Source of the DNA: Chrysopilus asiliformis
Taxonomy: Eukaryota; Arthropoda; Insecta; Diptera; Rhagionidae
DNA length: 64,000 bases
Direction: 5' to 3'
Assembly: GCA_964034945.1 (NCBI GenBank)
Contig: OZ035961.1
Span: forward strand, 60,190,084-60,254,083
In this document: one piece after another, positions 26,001-41,353 of the stretch
Position numbering within the stretch: the stretch's first letter is position 1
Layout: every line of letters begins with the position of its first letter
The notes under the pieces: generated by a model
The model's database searches: none
The model's input: the letters and a program-made list of their open reading frames with translations, nothing else
What the model was told of the DNA's origin: nothing
Position numbers and translations under genes: made by a program

Positions 26001-27718
26001 AAATCGATATAGTGATTATAATATCGATATAGTGGTTATAATATCGATATAGTGATTATAATATTGATATAGTGATATTAATATTGATATAGTGATTATA
26101 ATATTGCTATAGTGATTATAATATTGATATAGTGATAATAATATTGATATAGTTATTTAATATTGCTATAGTGATTATAATATTGATATAGTGATTATTA
26201 AATTGATATAGTGATTATAATATTGATATAGTGATTATAATATAGATATAGTGATTATAATATTGATATAGTTATTATAATATTAATATATTTATTATAA
26301 TATTGATATAGTGATTATAATATTGCTATAGTGATATTAATTTTGATATAGTGATTATAACATAGATATAGTGATTATAATATTAATATAGTGGTTATAA
26401 TATAAATGTAGTGGTTATAACATTGATATAGTGATTATTAAATTGATATAGTGATTATAATATTGATATAGTGATTATAATATCGATATAGTGATTATAA
26501 TAACGATATAGTGATTATAATAGTGAAATAGTGATTATAATATCGATATAGTGATATTAATATTGATATACTGATTATAATATTGCTATAGTGATATTAA
26601 TATTGATATTGTGATTATTAAATTGATATAGTGATTATTAAATTGATATAGTAATTATAATATCGATATAGTGATTATAAATCGATATAGTGATTATAAT
26701 ATCGATATAGTGATTATAATATTAATATAGTGACTATAATATTGATACAGTGTTTATAATATAGATATAGTGATTATAATATCAATATAGTGATTATATT
26801 GATATAATATATATATTGATTATAATATTGATATAGTGATTTAATATTGACATAGTGATTATAATATTGATATAGTGATTATAATATTGATATAGTGATT
26901 TAATATTGCTATAGTGATTATAATATTGATATAACGATTATTAAATTGATATAGAGATTATAATATTGATATAGTGAATATAATATTGCTATAGTGATAT
27001 TAATATTGATATAGTGATTATAATATTGCTATAGTGATATTAATATTGAGATAGTGATTATAATATTGCTAGAGTGATTATAATATTGATATAGTGATTA
27101 TTAAATTGATGTAGTGATTATTAAATTGATATAGTGATTATTAAATTGATATAGTGATTATAATATCGATATAGTGATTATAATATCGATATAGTGATTA
27201 TAATATCGATATAGTGATTATAATATCGATATAGTGGTTATAATATCGATATAGTGATTATAATATTGATACAGTGATTATAATATTGATATACTGATTA
27301 TAATATTGATATAGTAATATTAATAATGATATTGTGATTATAATATCAATATAGTGATTATAATATTGATATAGTGATATTAATATTGAGATAGTGATTA
27401 TAATATTGCTATAGTGATTATAATATTGATATAGCGATTATAATATCGATATAGTGATTATAATAACGACATAGTGATTATAATAGTGATATAGTGATTA
27501 TAATATCGATATAGTGATTATAATAGTGATATGTTGATTATAATATTGCTATAGTATTAATATTGGTATAGTGATTATAATATTGATATAGTAATTATTA
27601 AATTGATATCGTAATTATAATATTGATATAGTGATTATAATATTGATATAGTGATTATAATATTGATATAGTGATTCAATATTGCTACAGTGATATTAAT
27701 ATTCATATAGTGAGTATA

Positions 27719-30700
27719 ATATAGTGATATTAATATTAATATACTGATTATTATATTGCTATAGTGATATTAATATTGAGATAGTGATTATAATATTGCT
27801 ATAGTGATTATAATATTGATATAGTGATTATTAAATTGATATAGTGATTATTAAATTGATATAGTGATTATAATATTGATATAGTGATATTAATATTGAG
27901 ATAGTGATTATAATATCGATATAGTGATTATAATATCGATATAGTGATTATAATATCGATATAGTGATTTAATATTGCTATAGTGATTATAATATTGATA
28001 TAACGATTATTAAATTGATATAGAGATTATAATATTGATATAGTGAATATAATATTGCTATAGTTATATTAATATTGATATAGTGATTATAACATAGATA
28101 TAGTGATTATAATATTAATATAGTGGTTATAATATTGCTATAGTGATTATAATATTGATACAGTGTTTATAATATAGATATAGTGATTATAATATCAATA
28201 TAGTGATATTAATATTGAGATAGTGATTATAATATTGCTATAGTGATTATAATATTGATATAGTGATTATTAAATTGATATAGTGATTATAATATCGATA
28301 TAGTGATTATAAATCGATATAGTGATTATAATATCGATATAGTGGTTATAATATCGATATAGTGATTATAATATTGATATAGTGATATTAATATTGATAT
28401 AGTGATTATAATATTGCTATAGTGATTATAATATTGATATAGTGATATTAATATTGATATAGTGATTATAATATTGCTATAGTGATTATAATATTGATAT
28501 AGTGATAATAATATTGATATAGTGATTTAATATTGCTATAGTGATTATAATATTGATATAGTGATTATTAAATTGATATAGTGATTATAATATTGATATA
28601 GTGATTATAATATAGATATAGTGATTATAATATTGATATAGTGATTATAATATAGATATAGTGATTATAATATTGATATAGTTATTATAATATTAATATA
28701 GTTATTATAATATTGATATAGTGATTATAATATTGCTATAGTGATATTAATTTTGATATAGTGATTATAACATAGATATAGTGATTATAATATTAATATA
28801 GTGGTTATAATATAAATGTAGTGGTTATAACATTGATATAGTGATTATTAAATTGATATAGTGATTATAATATTGATATAGTGATTATAATATCGATATA
28901 GTGATTATAATAACGATATAGTGATTATAATAGTGAAATAGTGATTATAATATCGATATAGTGATATTAATATTGATATACTGATTATAATATTGCTATA
29001 GTGATATTAATATTGATATTGTGATTATTAAATTGATATAGTGATTATTAAATTGATATAGTAATTATAATATCGATATAGTGATTATAAATCGATATAG
29101 TGATTATAATATCGATATAGTGATTATAAATCGATATAGTGATTATAATATCGATATAGTGATTATAATATTGCTATGGTGATATTAATATTGATATAGT
29201 GATTATTAAATTGATATAGTGATTAAAATATTAATATTAATATTGATATTAATATTAATATTGATTATAATATTGAATTAATATTGATATAGTGATTTTA
29301 ATATTAATATACTGATTATAATATTGCTATAGTGATATTAATATTGAGATAGTGATTATAATATTGCTATAGTGATTAAAATATTGATATAGTGATTATT
29401 AAATTGATATAGTGATTATAATATCGATATATTGATTATAATATCGATATAGTGATTATAATATCGATATAGTGGTTATAATATCGATATAGTGATTATA
29501 ATATTAATATAGTGACTATAATATTGATACAGTGTTTATAATATAGATATAGTGATTATAATATCAATATAGTGATTATAATATTGATATATTGATTATA
29601 ATATTGATATAGTGATTTAATATTGACATAGTGATTATAATATTGATATAGTGATTATAATATTGATATAGTGATTTAATATTGCTATAGTGATTATAAT
29701 ATTGATATAACGATTATTAAATTGATATAGAGATTATAATATTGATATAGTGAATATAATATTGCTATAGTGATATTAATATTGATATAGTGATTATAAT
29801 ATTGCTATAGTGATATTAATATTGAGATAGTGATTATAATATTGCTAGAGTGATTATAATATTGATATAGTGATTATTAAATTGATGTAGTGATTATTAA
29901 ATTGATATAGTGATTATTAAATTGATATAGTGATTATAATATCGATATAGTGATTATAATATCGATATAGTGATTATAATATCGATATAGTGATTATAAT
30001 ATCGATATAGTGGTTATAATATCGATATAGTGATTATAATATTGATACAGTGATTATAATATTGATATACTGATTATAATATTGATATAGTAATATTAAT
30101 AATGATATTGTGATTATAATATTGATATAGTGATATTAATATTGAGATAGTGATTATAATATTGCTATAGTGATTATAATATTGATATAGCGATTATAAT
30201 ATCGATATAGTGATTATAATAACGACATAGTGATTATAATAGTGATATAGTGATTATAATATCGATATAGTGATTATAATAGTGATATGTTGATTATAAT
30301 ATTGCTATAGTATTAATATTGGTATAGTGATTATAATATTGATATAGTAATTATTAAATTGATATCGTAATTATAATATTGATATAGTGATTATAATATT
30401 GATATAGTGATTATAATATTGATATAGTGATTCAATATTGCTACAGTGATATTAATATTCATATAGTGAGTATAATTGCTATGGTGATATAGTGATTAAA
30501 ATATTGATATAGTGATTATACTATCGATATAGTGATTATAATATCGATATAGTGATTATAATATAGATATATTGATTATAATATTGCTATGGTGATATTA
30601 ATATTGATATAGTGATTATTAAATTGATATAGTGATAATAATATTGATATAGTGATTATAATATTAATAATGATTATAATTTAATATAGTGGTTATAATA

Positions 30701-33700
30701 TTAATATAGTGGTTATAATATTAATATAGTTATTGTAATATTGATATAGTGATTATAATATAGATATATTGATTATAATATTGATATGGATGTTAATATT
30801 GATATACTGATTATAATATTGCTATATTGATATTAATATTCATATAGTGATTATAATATTGCTATGGTGATATTAATATTGATATAGTGATTAGTAAATT
30901 GATATAGTGATTATAATATCGATATAGTGATTATAATATTAGTATAGTGATTATAATATTAATAATGATTATAATTTAATATAGTGGTTATAATATTAAT
31001 ATAGTGATTATAAAATTGCTATAAAGATTATAATATTGACACAGTGATTATAATATAGATATAGTGATTATAATATAGATATAGTGATTATAATATTAAT
31101 ATATTGGTTATAATATTAATATAGTGGTTATAATATTGATATAGTGATTATAATATCGCTATAGTGATATTAATATTGACATAGTGATTATAATATTGAT
31201 GTAGTGATTATAATATTGATATAGTGATTTAATATTGCTATAGTGATTATAATATTGATATAGTGATTATTAAATTGATATAGTGATTATAATTCTGATA
31301 TAGTGATTTAATATTGCTATGGTGATATTAATATTGATATAGTGATTAGTAAATTGATATAGTGATTATAATATCGATATAGTGATTATAATATCGATAT
31401 AGTGATTATAATATTGATATATTGATTATAATATTGATATAATGATTATAATATTGATATATTGATTATAATATTGATAATTTGATTATAATATTGATAT
31501 AGTGCTATTAATATTGATATAGTGATTATAATATTAATATAGTGATTATAATATTGATATAGTGATTATAATATTATATAGTGATTTAATATTGCTATAG
31601 TGATTATAATATTGATATAGTGATTATTAAATTGATATAGTGATTATAATATTGATATAGTGATTATAATATTGATATAGTGATTATAATATCGATATAG
31701 TGATTATAATATTGCTATAGTTATTATAATATTGATGTAGTGATTATAATATTGATATAGTGATTTAATATTAATATAGTGGTTATAATATTGCTATAGT
31801 GATTATAATATTGATACAGTGTTTATAATATAGATATAGTGATTATAATATCAATATAGTGATATTAATATTGAGATAGTGATTATAATATTGCTATAGT
31901 GATTATAATATTGATATAGTGATTATTAAATTGATATAGTGATTATAATATCGATATAGTGATTATAAATCGATATAGTGATTATAATATCGATATAGTG
32001 GTTATAATATCGATATAGTGATTATAATATTGATATAGTGATATTAATATTGATATAGTGATTATAATATTGCTATAGTGATTATAATATTGATATAGTG
32101 ATAATAATATTGATATAGTGATTTAATATTGCTATAGTGATTATAATATTGATATAGTGATTATTAAATTGATATAGTGATTATAATATTGATATAGTGA
32201 TTATAATATAGATATAGTGATTATAATATTGATATAGTTATTATAATATTAATATAGTTATTATAATATTGATATAGTGATTATAATATTGCTATAGTGA
32301 TATTAATTTTGATATAGTGATTATAACATAGATATAGTGATTATAATATTAATATAGTGGTTATAATATAAATGTAGTGGTTATAACATTGATATAGTGA
32401 TTATTAAATTGATATAGTGATTATAATATTGATATAGTGATTATAATATCGATATAGTGATTATAATAACGATATAGTGATTATAATAGTGAAATAGTGA
32501 TTATAATATCGATATAGTGATATTAATATTGATATACTGATTATAATATTGCTATAGTGATATTAATATTGATATTGTGATTATTAAATTGATATAGTGA
32601 TTATTAAATTGATATAGTAATTATAATATCGATATAGTGATTATAAATCGATATAGTGATTATAATATCGATATAGTGATTATAAATCGATATAGTGATT
32701 ATAATATCGATATAGTGATTATAATATTGCTATGGTGATATTAATATTGACATAGTGATTATAATATTGATATAGTGATTATAATATTGATATAGTGATT
32801 TAATATTGCTATAGTGATTATAATATTGATATAACGATTATTAAATTGATATAGAGATTATAATATTGATATAGTGAATATAATATTGCTATAGTGATAT
32901 TAATATTGATATAGTGATTATAATATTGCTATAGTGATATTAATATTGAGATAGTGATTATAATATTGCTAGAGTGATTATAATATTGATATAGTGATTA
33001 TTAAATTGATGTAGTGATTATTAAATTGATATAGTGATTATTAAATTGATATAGTGATTATAATATCGATATAGTGATTATAATATCGATATAGTGATTA
33101 TAATATCGATATAGTGATTATAATATCGATATAGTGGTTATAATATCGATATAGTGATTATAATATTGATACAGTGATTATAATATTGATATACTGATTA
33201 TAATATTGATATAGTAATATTAATAATGATATTGTGATTATAATATCAATATAGTGATTATAATATTGATATAGTGATATTAATATTGAGATAGTGATTA
33301 TAATATTGCTATAGTGATTATAATATTGATATAGCGATTATAATATCGATATAGTGATTATAATAACGACATAGTGATTATAATAGTGATATAGTGATTA
33401 TAATATCGATATAGTGATTATAATAGTGATATGTTGATTATAATATTGCTATAGTATTAATATTGGTATAGTGATTATAATATTGATATAGTAATTATTA
33501 AATTGATATCGTAATTATAATATTGATATAGTGATTATAATATTGATATAGTGATTATAATATTGATATAGTGATTCAATATTGCTACAGTGATATTAAT
33601 ATTCATATAGTGAGTATAATTGCTATGGTGATATAGTGATTAAAATATTGATATAGTGATTATACTATCGATATAGTGATTATAATATCGATATAGTGAT

Positions 33701-36700
33701 TATAATATAGATATATTGATTATAATATTGCTATGGTGATATTAATATTGATATAGTGATTATTAAATTGATATAGTGATAATAATATTGATATAGTGAT
33801 TATAATATCGATATAGTGATTATAATATTAATAATGATTATAATTTAATATAGTGGTTATAATATTAATATAGTGGTTATAATATTAATATAGTTATTGT
33901 AATATTGATATAGTGATTATAATATAGATATATTGATTATAATATTGATATGGATGTTAATATTGATATACTGATTATAATATTGCTATATTGATATTAA
34001 TATTCATATAGTGATTATAATATTGCTATGGTGATATTAATATTGATATAGTGATTAGTAAATTGATATAGTGATTATAATATCGATATAGTGATTATAA
34101 TATTAGTATAGTGATTATAATATTAATAATGATTATAATTTAATATAGTGGTTATAATATTAATATAGTGATTATAAAATTGCTATAAAGATTATAATAT
34201 TGACACAGTGATTATAATATAGATATAGTGATTATAATATAGATATAGTGATTATAATATTAATATATTGGTTATAATATTAATATAGTGGTTATAATAT
34301 TGATATAGTGATTATAATATCGCTATAGTGATATTAATATTGACATAGTGATTATAATATTGATGTAGTGATTATAATATTGATATAGTGATTTAATATT
34401 GCTATAGTGATTATAATATTGATATAGTGATTATTAAATTGATATAGTGATTATAATATTGATATAGTGATTTAATATTGCTATAGTGATTATAATATTG
34501 ATATAGTGATTATTAAAATGATATAGTGATTATAATATTGTTATAGTGATTATAATATTGATATAGTGATTATTAAATTGATATAGTGATTATAATTCTG
34601 ATATAGTGATTTAATATTGCTATGGTGATATTAATATTGATATAGTGATTAGTAAATTGATATAGTGATTATAATATCGATATAGTGATTATAATATCGA
34701 TATAGTGATTATAATATTGATACATTGATTATAATATTGATATAATGATTATAATATTGATATATTGATTATAATATTGATAATTTGATTATAATATTGA
34801 TATAGTGCTATTAATATTGATATAGTGATTATAATATTAATATAGTGATTATAATATTGATATAGTGATTATAATATTATATAGTGATTTAATATTGCTA
34901 TAGTGATTATAATATTGATATAGTGATTATTAAATTGATATAGTGATTATAATATTGATATAGTGATTATAATATTGATATAGTGATTATAATATCGATA
35001 TAGTGATTATAATATTGCTATAGTTATTATAATATTGATGTAGTGATTATAATATTGATATAGTGATTTAATATTAATATAGTGGTTATAATATTGCTAT
35101 AGTGATTATAATATTGATACAGTGTTTATAATATAGATATAGTGATTATAATATCAATATAGTGATATTAATATTGAGATAGTGATTATAATATTGCTAT
35201 AGTGATTATAATATTGATATAGTGATTATTAAATAGATATAGTGATTATAATATCGATATAGTGATTATAAATCGATATAGTGATTATAATATCGATATA
35301 GTGGTTATAATATCGATATAGTGATTATAATATTGATATAGTGATATTAATATTGATATAGTGATTATAATATTGCTATAGTGATTATAATATTGATATA
35401 GTGATAATAATATTGATATAGTGATTTAATATTGCTATAGTGATTATAATATTGATATAGTGATTATTAAATTGATATAGTGATTATAATATTGATATAG
35501 TGATTATAATATAGATATAGTGATTATAATATTGATATAGTTATTATAATATTAATATATTTATTATAATATTGATATAGTGATTATAATATTGCTATAG
35601 TGATATTAATTTTGATATAGTGATTATAACATAGATATAGTGATTATAATATTAATATAGTGGTTATAATATAAATGTAGTGGTTATAACATTGATATAG
35701 TGATTATTAAATTGATATAGTGATTATAATATTGATATAGTGATTATAATATCGATATAGTGATTATAATAACGATATAGTGATTATAATAGTGAAATAG
35801 TGATTATAATATCGATATAGTGATATTAATATTGATATACTGATTATAATATTGCTATAGTGATATTAATATTGATATTGTGATTATTAAATTGATATAG
35901 TGATTATTAAATTGATATAGTAATTATAATATCGATATAGTGATTATAAATCGATATAGTGATTATAATATCGATATAGTGATTATAATATTAATATAGT
36001 GACTATAATATTGATACAGTGTTTATAATATAGATATAGTGATTATAATATCAATATAGTGATTATATTGATATAATATATATATTGATTATAATATTGA
36101 TATAGTGATTTAATATTGACATAGTGATTATAATATTGATATAGTGATTATAATATTGATATAGTGATTTAATATTGCTATAGTGATTATAATATTGATA
36201 TAACGATTATTAAATTGATATAGAGATTATAATATTGATATAGTGAATATAATATTGCTATAGTGATATTAATATTGATATAGTGATTATAATATTGCTA
36301 TAGTGATATTAATATTGAGATAGTGATTATAATATTGCTAGAGTGATTATAATATTGATATAGTGATTATTAAATTGATGTAGTGATTATTAAATTGATA
36401 TAGTGATTATTAAATTGATATAGTGATTATAATATCGATATAGTGATTATAATATCGATATAGTGATTATAATATCGATATAGTGATTATAATATCGATA
36501 TAGTGGTTATAATATCGATATAGTGATTATAATATTGATACAGTGATTATAATATTGATATACTGATTATAATATTGATATAGTAATATTAATAATGATA
36601 TTGTGATTATAATATCAATATAGTGATTATAATATTGATATAGTGATATTAATATTGAGATAGTGATTATAATATTGCTATAGTGATTATAATATTGATA

Positions 36701-36987
36701 TAGCGATTATAATATCGATATAGTGATTATAATAACGACATAGTGATTATAATAGTGATATAGTGATTATAATATCGATATAGTGATTATAATAGTGATA
36801 TGTTGATTATAATATTGCTATAGTATTAATATTGGTATAGTGATTATAATATTGATATAGTAATTATTAAATTGATATCGTAATTATAATATTGATATAG
36901 TGATTATAATATTGATATAGTGATTATAATATTGATATAGTGATTCAATATTGCTACAGTGATATTAATATTCATATAGTGAGTATA
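27719..36987 (+). repeat. 9269-bp tandem duplication, unit 2
   Basis: This is the second copy of 18450-27718. The junction at 27718/27719 joins the end of one unit (TGAGTATA) to the start of the next (ATATAGTGATATTAAT). At the end of unit 2 the sequence runs on into TTGCTATGGTGATATAGTG, the context also seen after the same marker near 24345 and 30475. The constant offset means no net insertion or deletion at the four markers checked across 9.3 kb, so the event is recent or has been homogenised. Confidence 0.88.
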
Positions 36988-38026
36988 ATTGCTATGGTGA
37001 TATAGTGATTAAAATATTGATATAGTGATTATACTATCGATATAGTGATTATAATATCGATATAGTGATTATAATATAGATATATTGATTATAATATTGC
37101 TATGGTGATATTAATATTGATATAGTGATTATTAAATTGATATAGTGATAATAATATTGATATAGTGATTATAATATCGATATAGTGATTATAATATTAA
37201 TAATGATTATAATTTAATATAGTGGTTATAATATTAATATAGTGGTTATAATATTAATATAGTTATTGTAATATTGATATAGTGATTATAATATAGATAT
37301 ATTGATTATAATATTGATATGGATGTTAATATTGATATACTGATTATAATATTGCTATATTGATATTAATATTCATATAGTGATTATAATATTGCTATGG
37401 TGATATTAATATTGATATAGTGATTAGTAAATTGATATAGTGATTATAATATCGATATAGTGATTATAATATTAGTATAGTGATTATAATATTAATAATG
37501 ATTATAATTTAATATAGTGGTTATAATATTAATATAGTGATTATAAAATTGCTATAAAGATTATAATATTGACACAGTGATTATAATATAGATATAGTGA
37601 TTATAATATAGATATAGTGATTATAATATTAATATATTGGTTATAATATTAATATAGTGGTTATAATATTGATATAGTGATTATAATATCGCTATAGTGA
37701 TTATAATATTGATATAGTGATTATTAAATTGATATAGTGATTATAATATTGATATAGTGATTTAATATTGCTATAGTGATTATAATATTGATATAGTGAT
37801 TATTAAAATGATATAGTGATTATAATATTGTTATAGTGATTATAATATTGATATAGTGATTATTAAATTGATATAGTGATTATAATTCTGATATAGTGAT
37901 TATAATATTGATATAGTGATTATTAAATTGATATAGTGATTATAATATTGATATAGTGATTATAATATCGATATAGTGATTATAATATCGATATAGTGAT
38001 TATAAAGTGATATATTGATTATAATA

Positions 38027-38504
38027 TCGATATAGTGATTATAATATTGCTATAGTTATTATAATATTAATATAGTGATTATAATATTGCTATGGTGATA
38101 TTAATATTGATATAGTGATTATGAAATTGATATAGTGATTATGATATTGCTATAGTGATATTAATATTGACATAGTGATTATAATATTGATATAGTGATT
38201 ATAATATTGATATAGTGATTTAATATGGCTATAGTGATTATAATATTGATATAGTGATTATAATATCGATATAGTGATTATAATATTGCTATAGTTATTA
38301 TAATATTAATATAGTGATTATAATATTGCTATGGTGATATTAATATTGATATAGTGATTATGAAATTGATATAGTGATTATGATATTGCTATAGTGATAT
38401 TAATATTGACATAGTGATTATAATATTGATATAGTGATTATAATATTGATATAGTGATTTAATATGGCTATAGTGATTATAATATTGATATAGTGATTAT
38501 AATG
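38027..38504 (+). repeat. 239-bp tandem duplication
   Basis: The string GCTATAGTTATTATAATATT followed by TATGAAATTG and TATGATATTG variants occurs at 38049 and 38288 (offset 239), each time ending in AATATGGCTATAG. A related pair lies near 50055 and 50275. Ends are approximate. Confidence 0.7.
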
Positions 38505-39553
38505 ATATAGTGATTGTTAAATTGATATAGTGATTATAATATTGATATAGTGATTATAATATTGATATAGTGATTATAATATTGCTATGGTTATTATAAA
38601 ATTGATACAGTGATTATAATATAGATATAGTGATTATATTATATATATAGTGATTAGAATATTGATATAGTTATTATAATATTAATATAGGATTATAATA
38701 TTAATATAGTGGTTATAATATTGATATAGTGATTATAATATTGATATAGTGATTTAATATTGCTACAGTGATTATAATATTGATATAGTGATTATAATAT
38801 TGCTATGGTGATATTAATATTGATATAGTGATTATTAAATTGATATAGTGATTATAATATTGCTATAGTGATATTAATATTGACATAGTGAATATAATAT
38901 TGATACAGTGATTATAATATAGATATAGTGATTATATTATATATATAGTGATTATAATATTGATATATTGATCATAATATTGATATTAATATTGATATAG
39001 TGATATTAATATTGATATAGTGATTATAATATTGCTATAGTGATTATAATATCGATATAGTGATTATAATATTGATATATTGATTATAATATTGATATAG
39101 TGATTATAATATTGATATATTGATTATAATATTAATAATTTGATTATAATATTGATATATTGCTATTAATATTGATATAGTGATTATAATATTAATATAG
39201 TGATTATAATATTGATATAGTGATTATAATATTATATAGTGATTTAATATTGCTATAGTGATTATAATATTGATATAGTGATTATTAAATTGATATAGTG
39301 ATTATAATATTGACATAGTGATTATAATATTGATATAGTGATTATAATATTGATATAGTGATTTAATATTGCTATAGAGATTATAATATTAATATAGTGG
39401 TTATAATATTAATATAGTGGTTATAATATTGATATAGGGATTATAATATTGCTATAGTGACATTAATATTCATATAGTGATTATAATATTGCTTTGGTGA
39501 TATTAATATTGATATAGTGATTATTAAATTGATATAGTGATTATAATATTGCT
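38266..39553 (+). repeat. Segment copied at 50253-51541 (offset about 11987)
   Basis: AATATGGCTA is at 38461 and 50448, and the unique ATCATAATAT is at 38971 and 50959. The offset rises from 11987 to 11988 because one T is missing here in ATATAGGATT (near 38690). Similarity ends where GCTTTATTATAAAATTGC at 39551 replaces the monomer seen in the other copy; that is a deletion-type junction joining two array blocks out of register. Confidence 0.75.
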
Positions 39554-40845
39554 TTATTATAAAATTGCTATAAAGATTATAATATTGACACAGTGATTAT
39601 AATATAGATATAGTGATTATAATATAGATATAGTGATTATAATATTAATATATTGGTTATAATATTAATATAGTGGTTATAATATTGATATAGTGATTAT
39701 AATATCGCTATAGTGATATTAATATTGACATAGTGATTATAATATTGATGTAGTGATTATAATATTGATATAGTGATTTAATATTGCTATAGTGATTATA
39801 ATATTGATATAGTGATTATTAAATTGATATAGTGATTATAATATTGATATAGTGATTTAATATTGCTATAGTGATTATAATATTGATATAGTGATTATTA
39901 AAATGATATAGTGATTATAATATTGTTATAGTGATTATAATATTGATATAGTGATTATTAAATTGATATAGTGATTATAATTCTGATATAGTGATTTAAT
40001 ATTGCTATGGTGATATTAATATTGATATAGTGATTAGTAAATTGATATAGTGATTATAATATCGATATAGTGATTATAATATCGATATAGTGATTATAAT
40101 ATTGATATATTGATTATAATATTGATATAATGATTATAATATTGATATATTGATTATAATATTGATAATTTGATTATAATATTGATATAGTGCTATTAAT
40201 ATTGATATAGTGATTATAATATTAATATAGTGATTATAATATTGATATAGTGATTATAATATTATATAGTGATTTAATATTGCTATAGTGATTATAATAT
40301 TGATATAGTGATTATTAAATTGATATAGTGATTATAATATTGATATAGTGATTATAATATCGATATAGTGATTATAATATCGATATAGTGATTATAAAGT
40401 GATATATTGATTATAATATCGATATAGTGATTATAATATTGCTATAGTTATTATAATATTAATATAGTGATTATAATATTGCTATGGTGATATTAATATT
40501 GATATAGTGATTATGAAATTGATATAGTGATTATGATATTGCTATAGTGATATTAATATTGACATAGTGATTATAATATTGATATAGTGATTATAATATT
40601 GATATAGTGATTTAATATGGCTATAGTGATTATAATATTGATATAGTGATTATAATATCGATATAGTGATTATAATATTGCTATAGTTATTATAATATTG
40701 ATGTAGTGATTATAATATTGATATAGTGATTTAATATTAATATAGTGGTTATAATATTGCTATAGTGATTATAATATTGATACAGTGTTTATAATATAGA
40801 TATAGTGATTATAATATTGCTATAGTGATTATAATATTGATATAG

Positions 40846-41353
40846 TGATTATTAAATTGATATAGTGATTATAATATCGATATAGTGATTATAAATCGAT
40901 ATAGTGATTATAATATCGATATAGTGGTTATAATATCGATATAGTGATTATAATATTGATATAGTGATATTAATATTGATATAGTGATTATAATATTGCT
41001 ATAGTGATTATAATATTGATATAGTGATAATAATATTGATATAGTGATTTAATATTGCTATAGTGATTATAATATTGATATAGTGATTATAATATTGATA
41101 TAGTGATTATTAAATTGATATAGTGATTATAATATCGATATAGTGATTATAAATCGATATAGTGATTATAATATCGATATAGTGGTTATAATATCGATAT
41201 AGTGATTATAATATTGATATAGTGATATTAATATTGATATAGTGATTATAATATTGCTATAGTGATTATAATATTGATATAGTGATAATAATATTGATAT
41301 AGTGATTTAATATTGCTATAGTGATTATAATATTGATATAGTGATTATTAAAT
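40846..41353 (+). repeat. 258-bp tandem duplication
   Basis: The ATAAATCGAT marker (a 19-bp monomer lacking one base) and its neighbours recur at 40891 and 41149, offset 258, with the same GGTTATAATATCG monomer following. Ends are approximate. Confidence 0.65.

Larger units (their letters stand above)
18450..27718 (+). repeat. 9269-bp tandem duplication, unit 1
   Basis: Bases 18450-27718 are followed directly by a second copy. Rare markers move by exactly 9269 bp: ATAGTGATATTAATATTAAT at 18452 and 27721, GTATTAATATTGG at 21041 and 30310, at 24185 and 33454, and at 27554 and 36823. The left breakpoint is read where 18449 (G) and 27718 (A) differ. Inside the unit the GTATTAATATTGG marker recurs at 3144 and 3369 bp, so the unit itself holds three related sub-blocks of about 3 kb. 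Confidence 0.88.
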
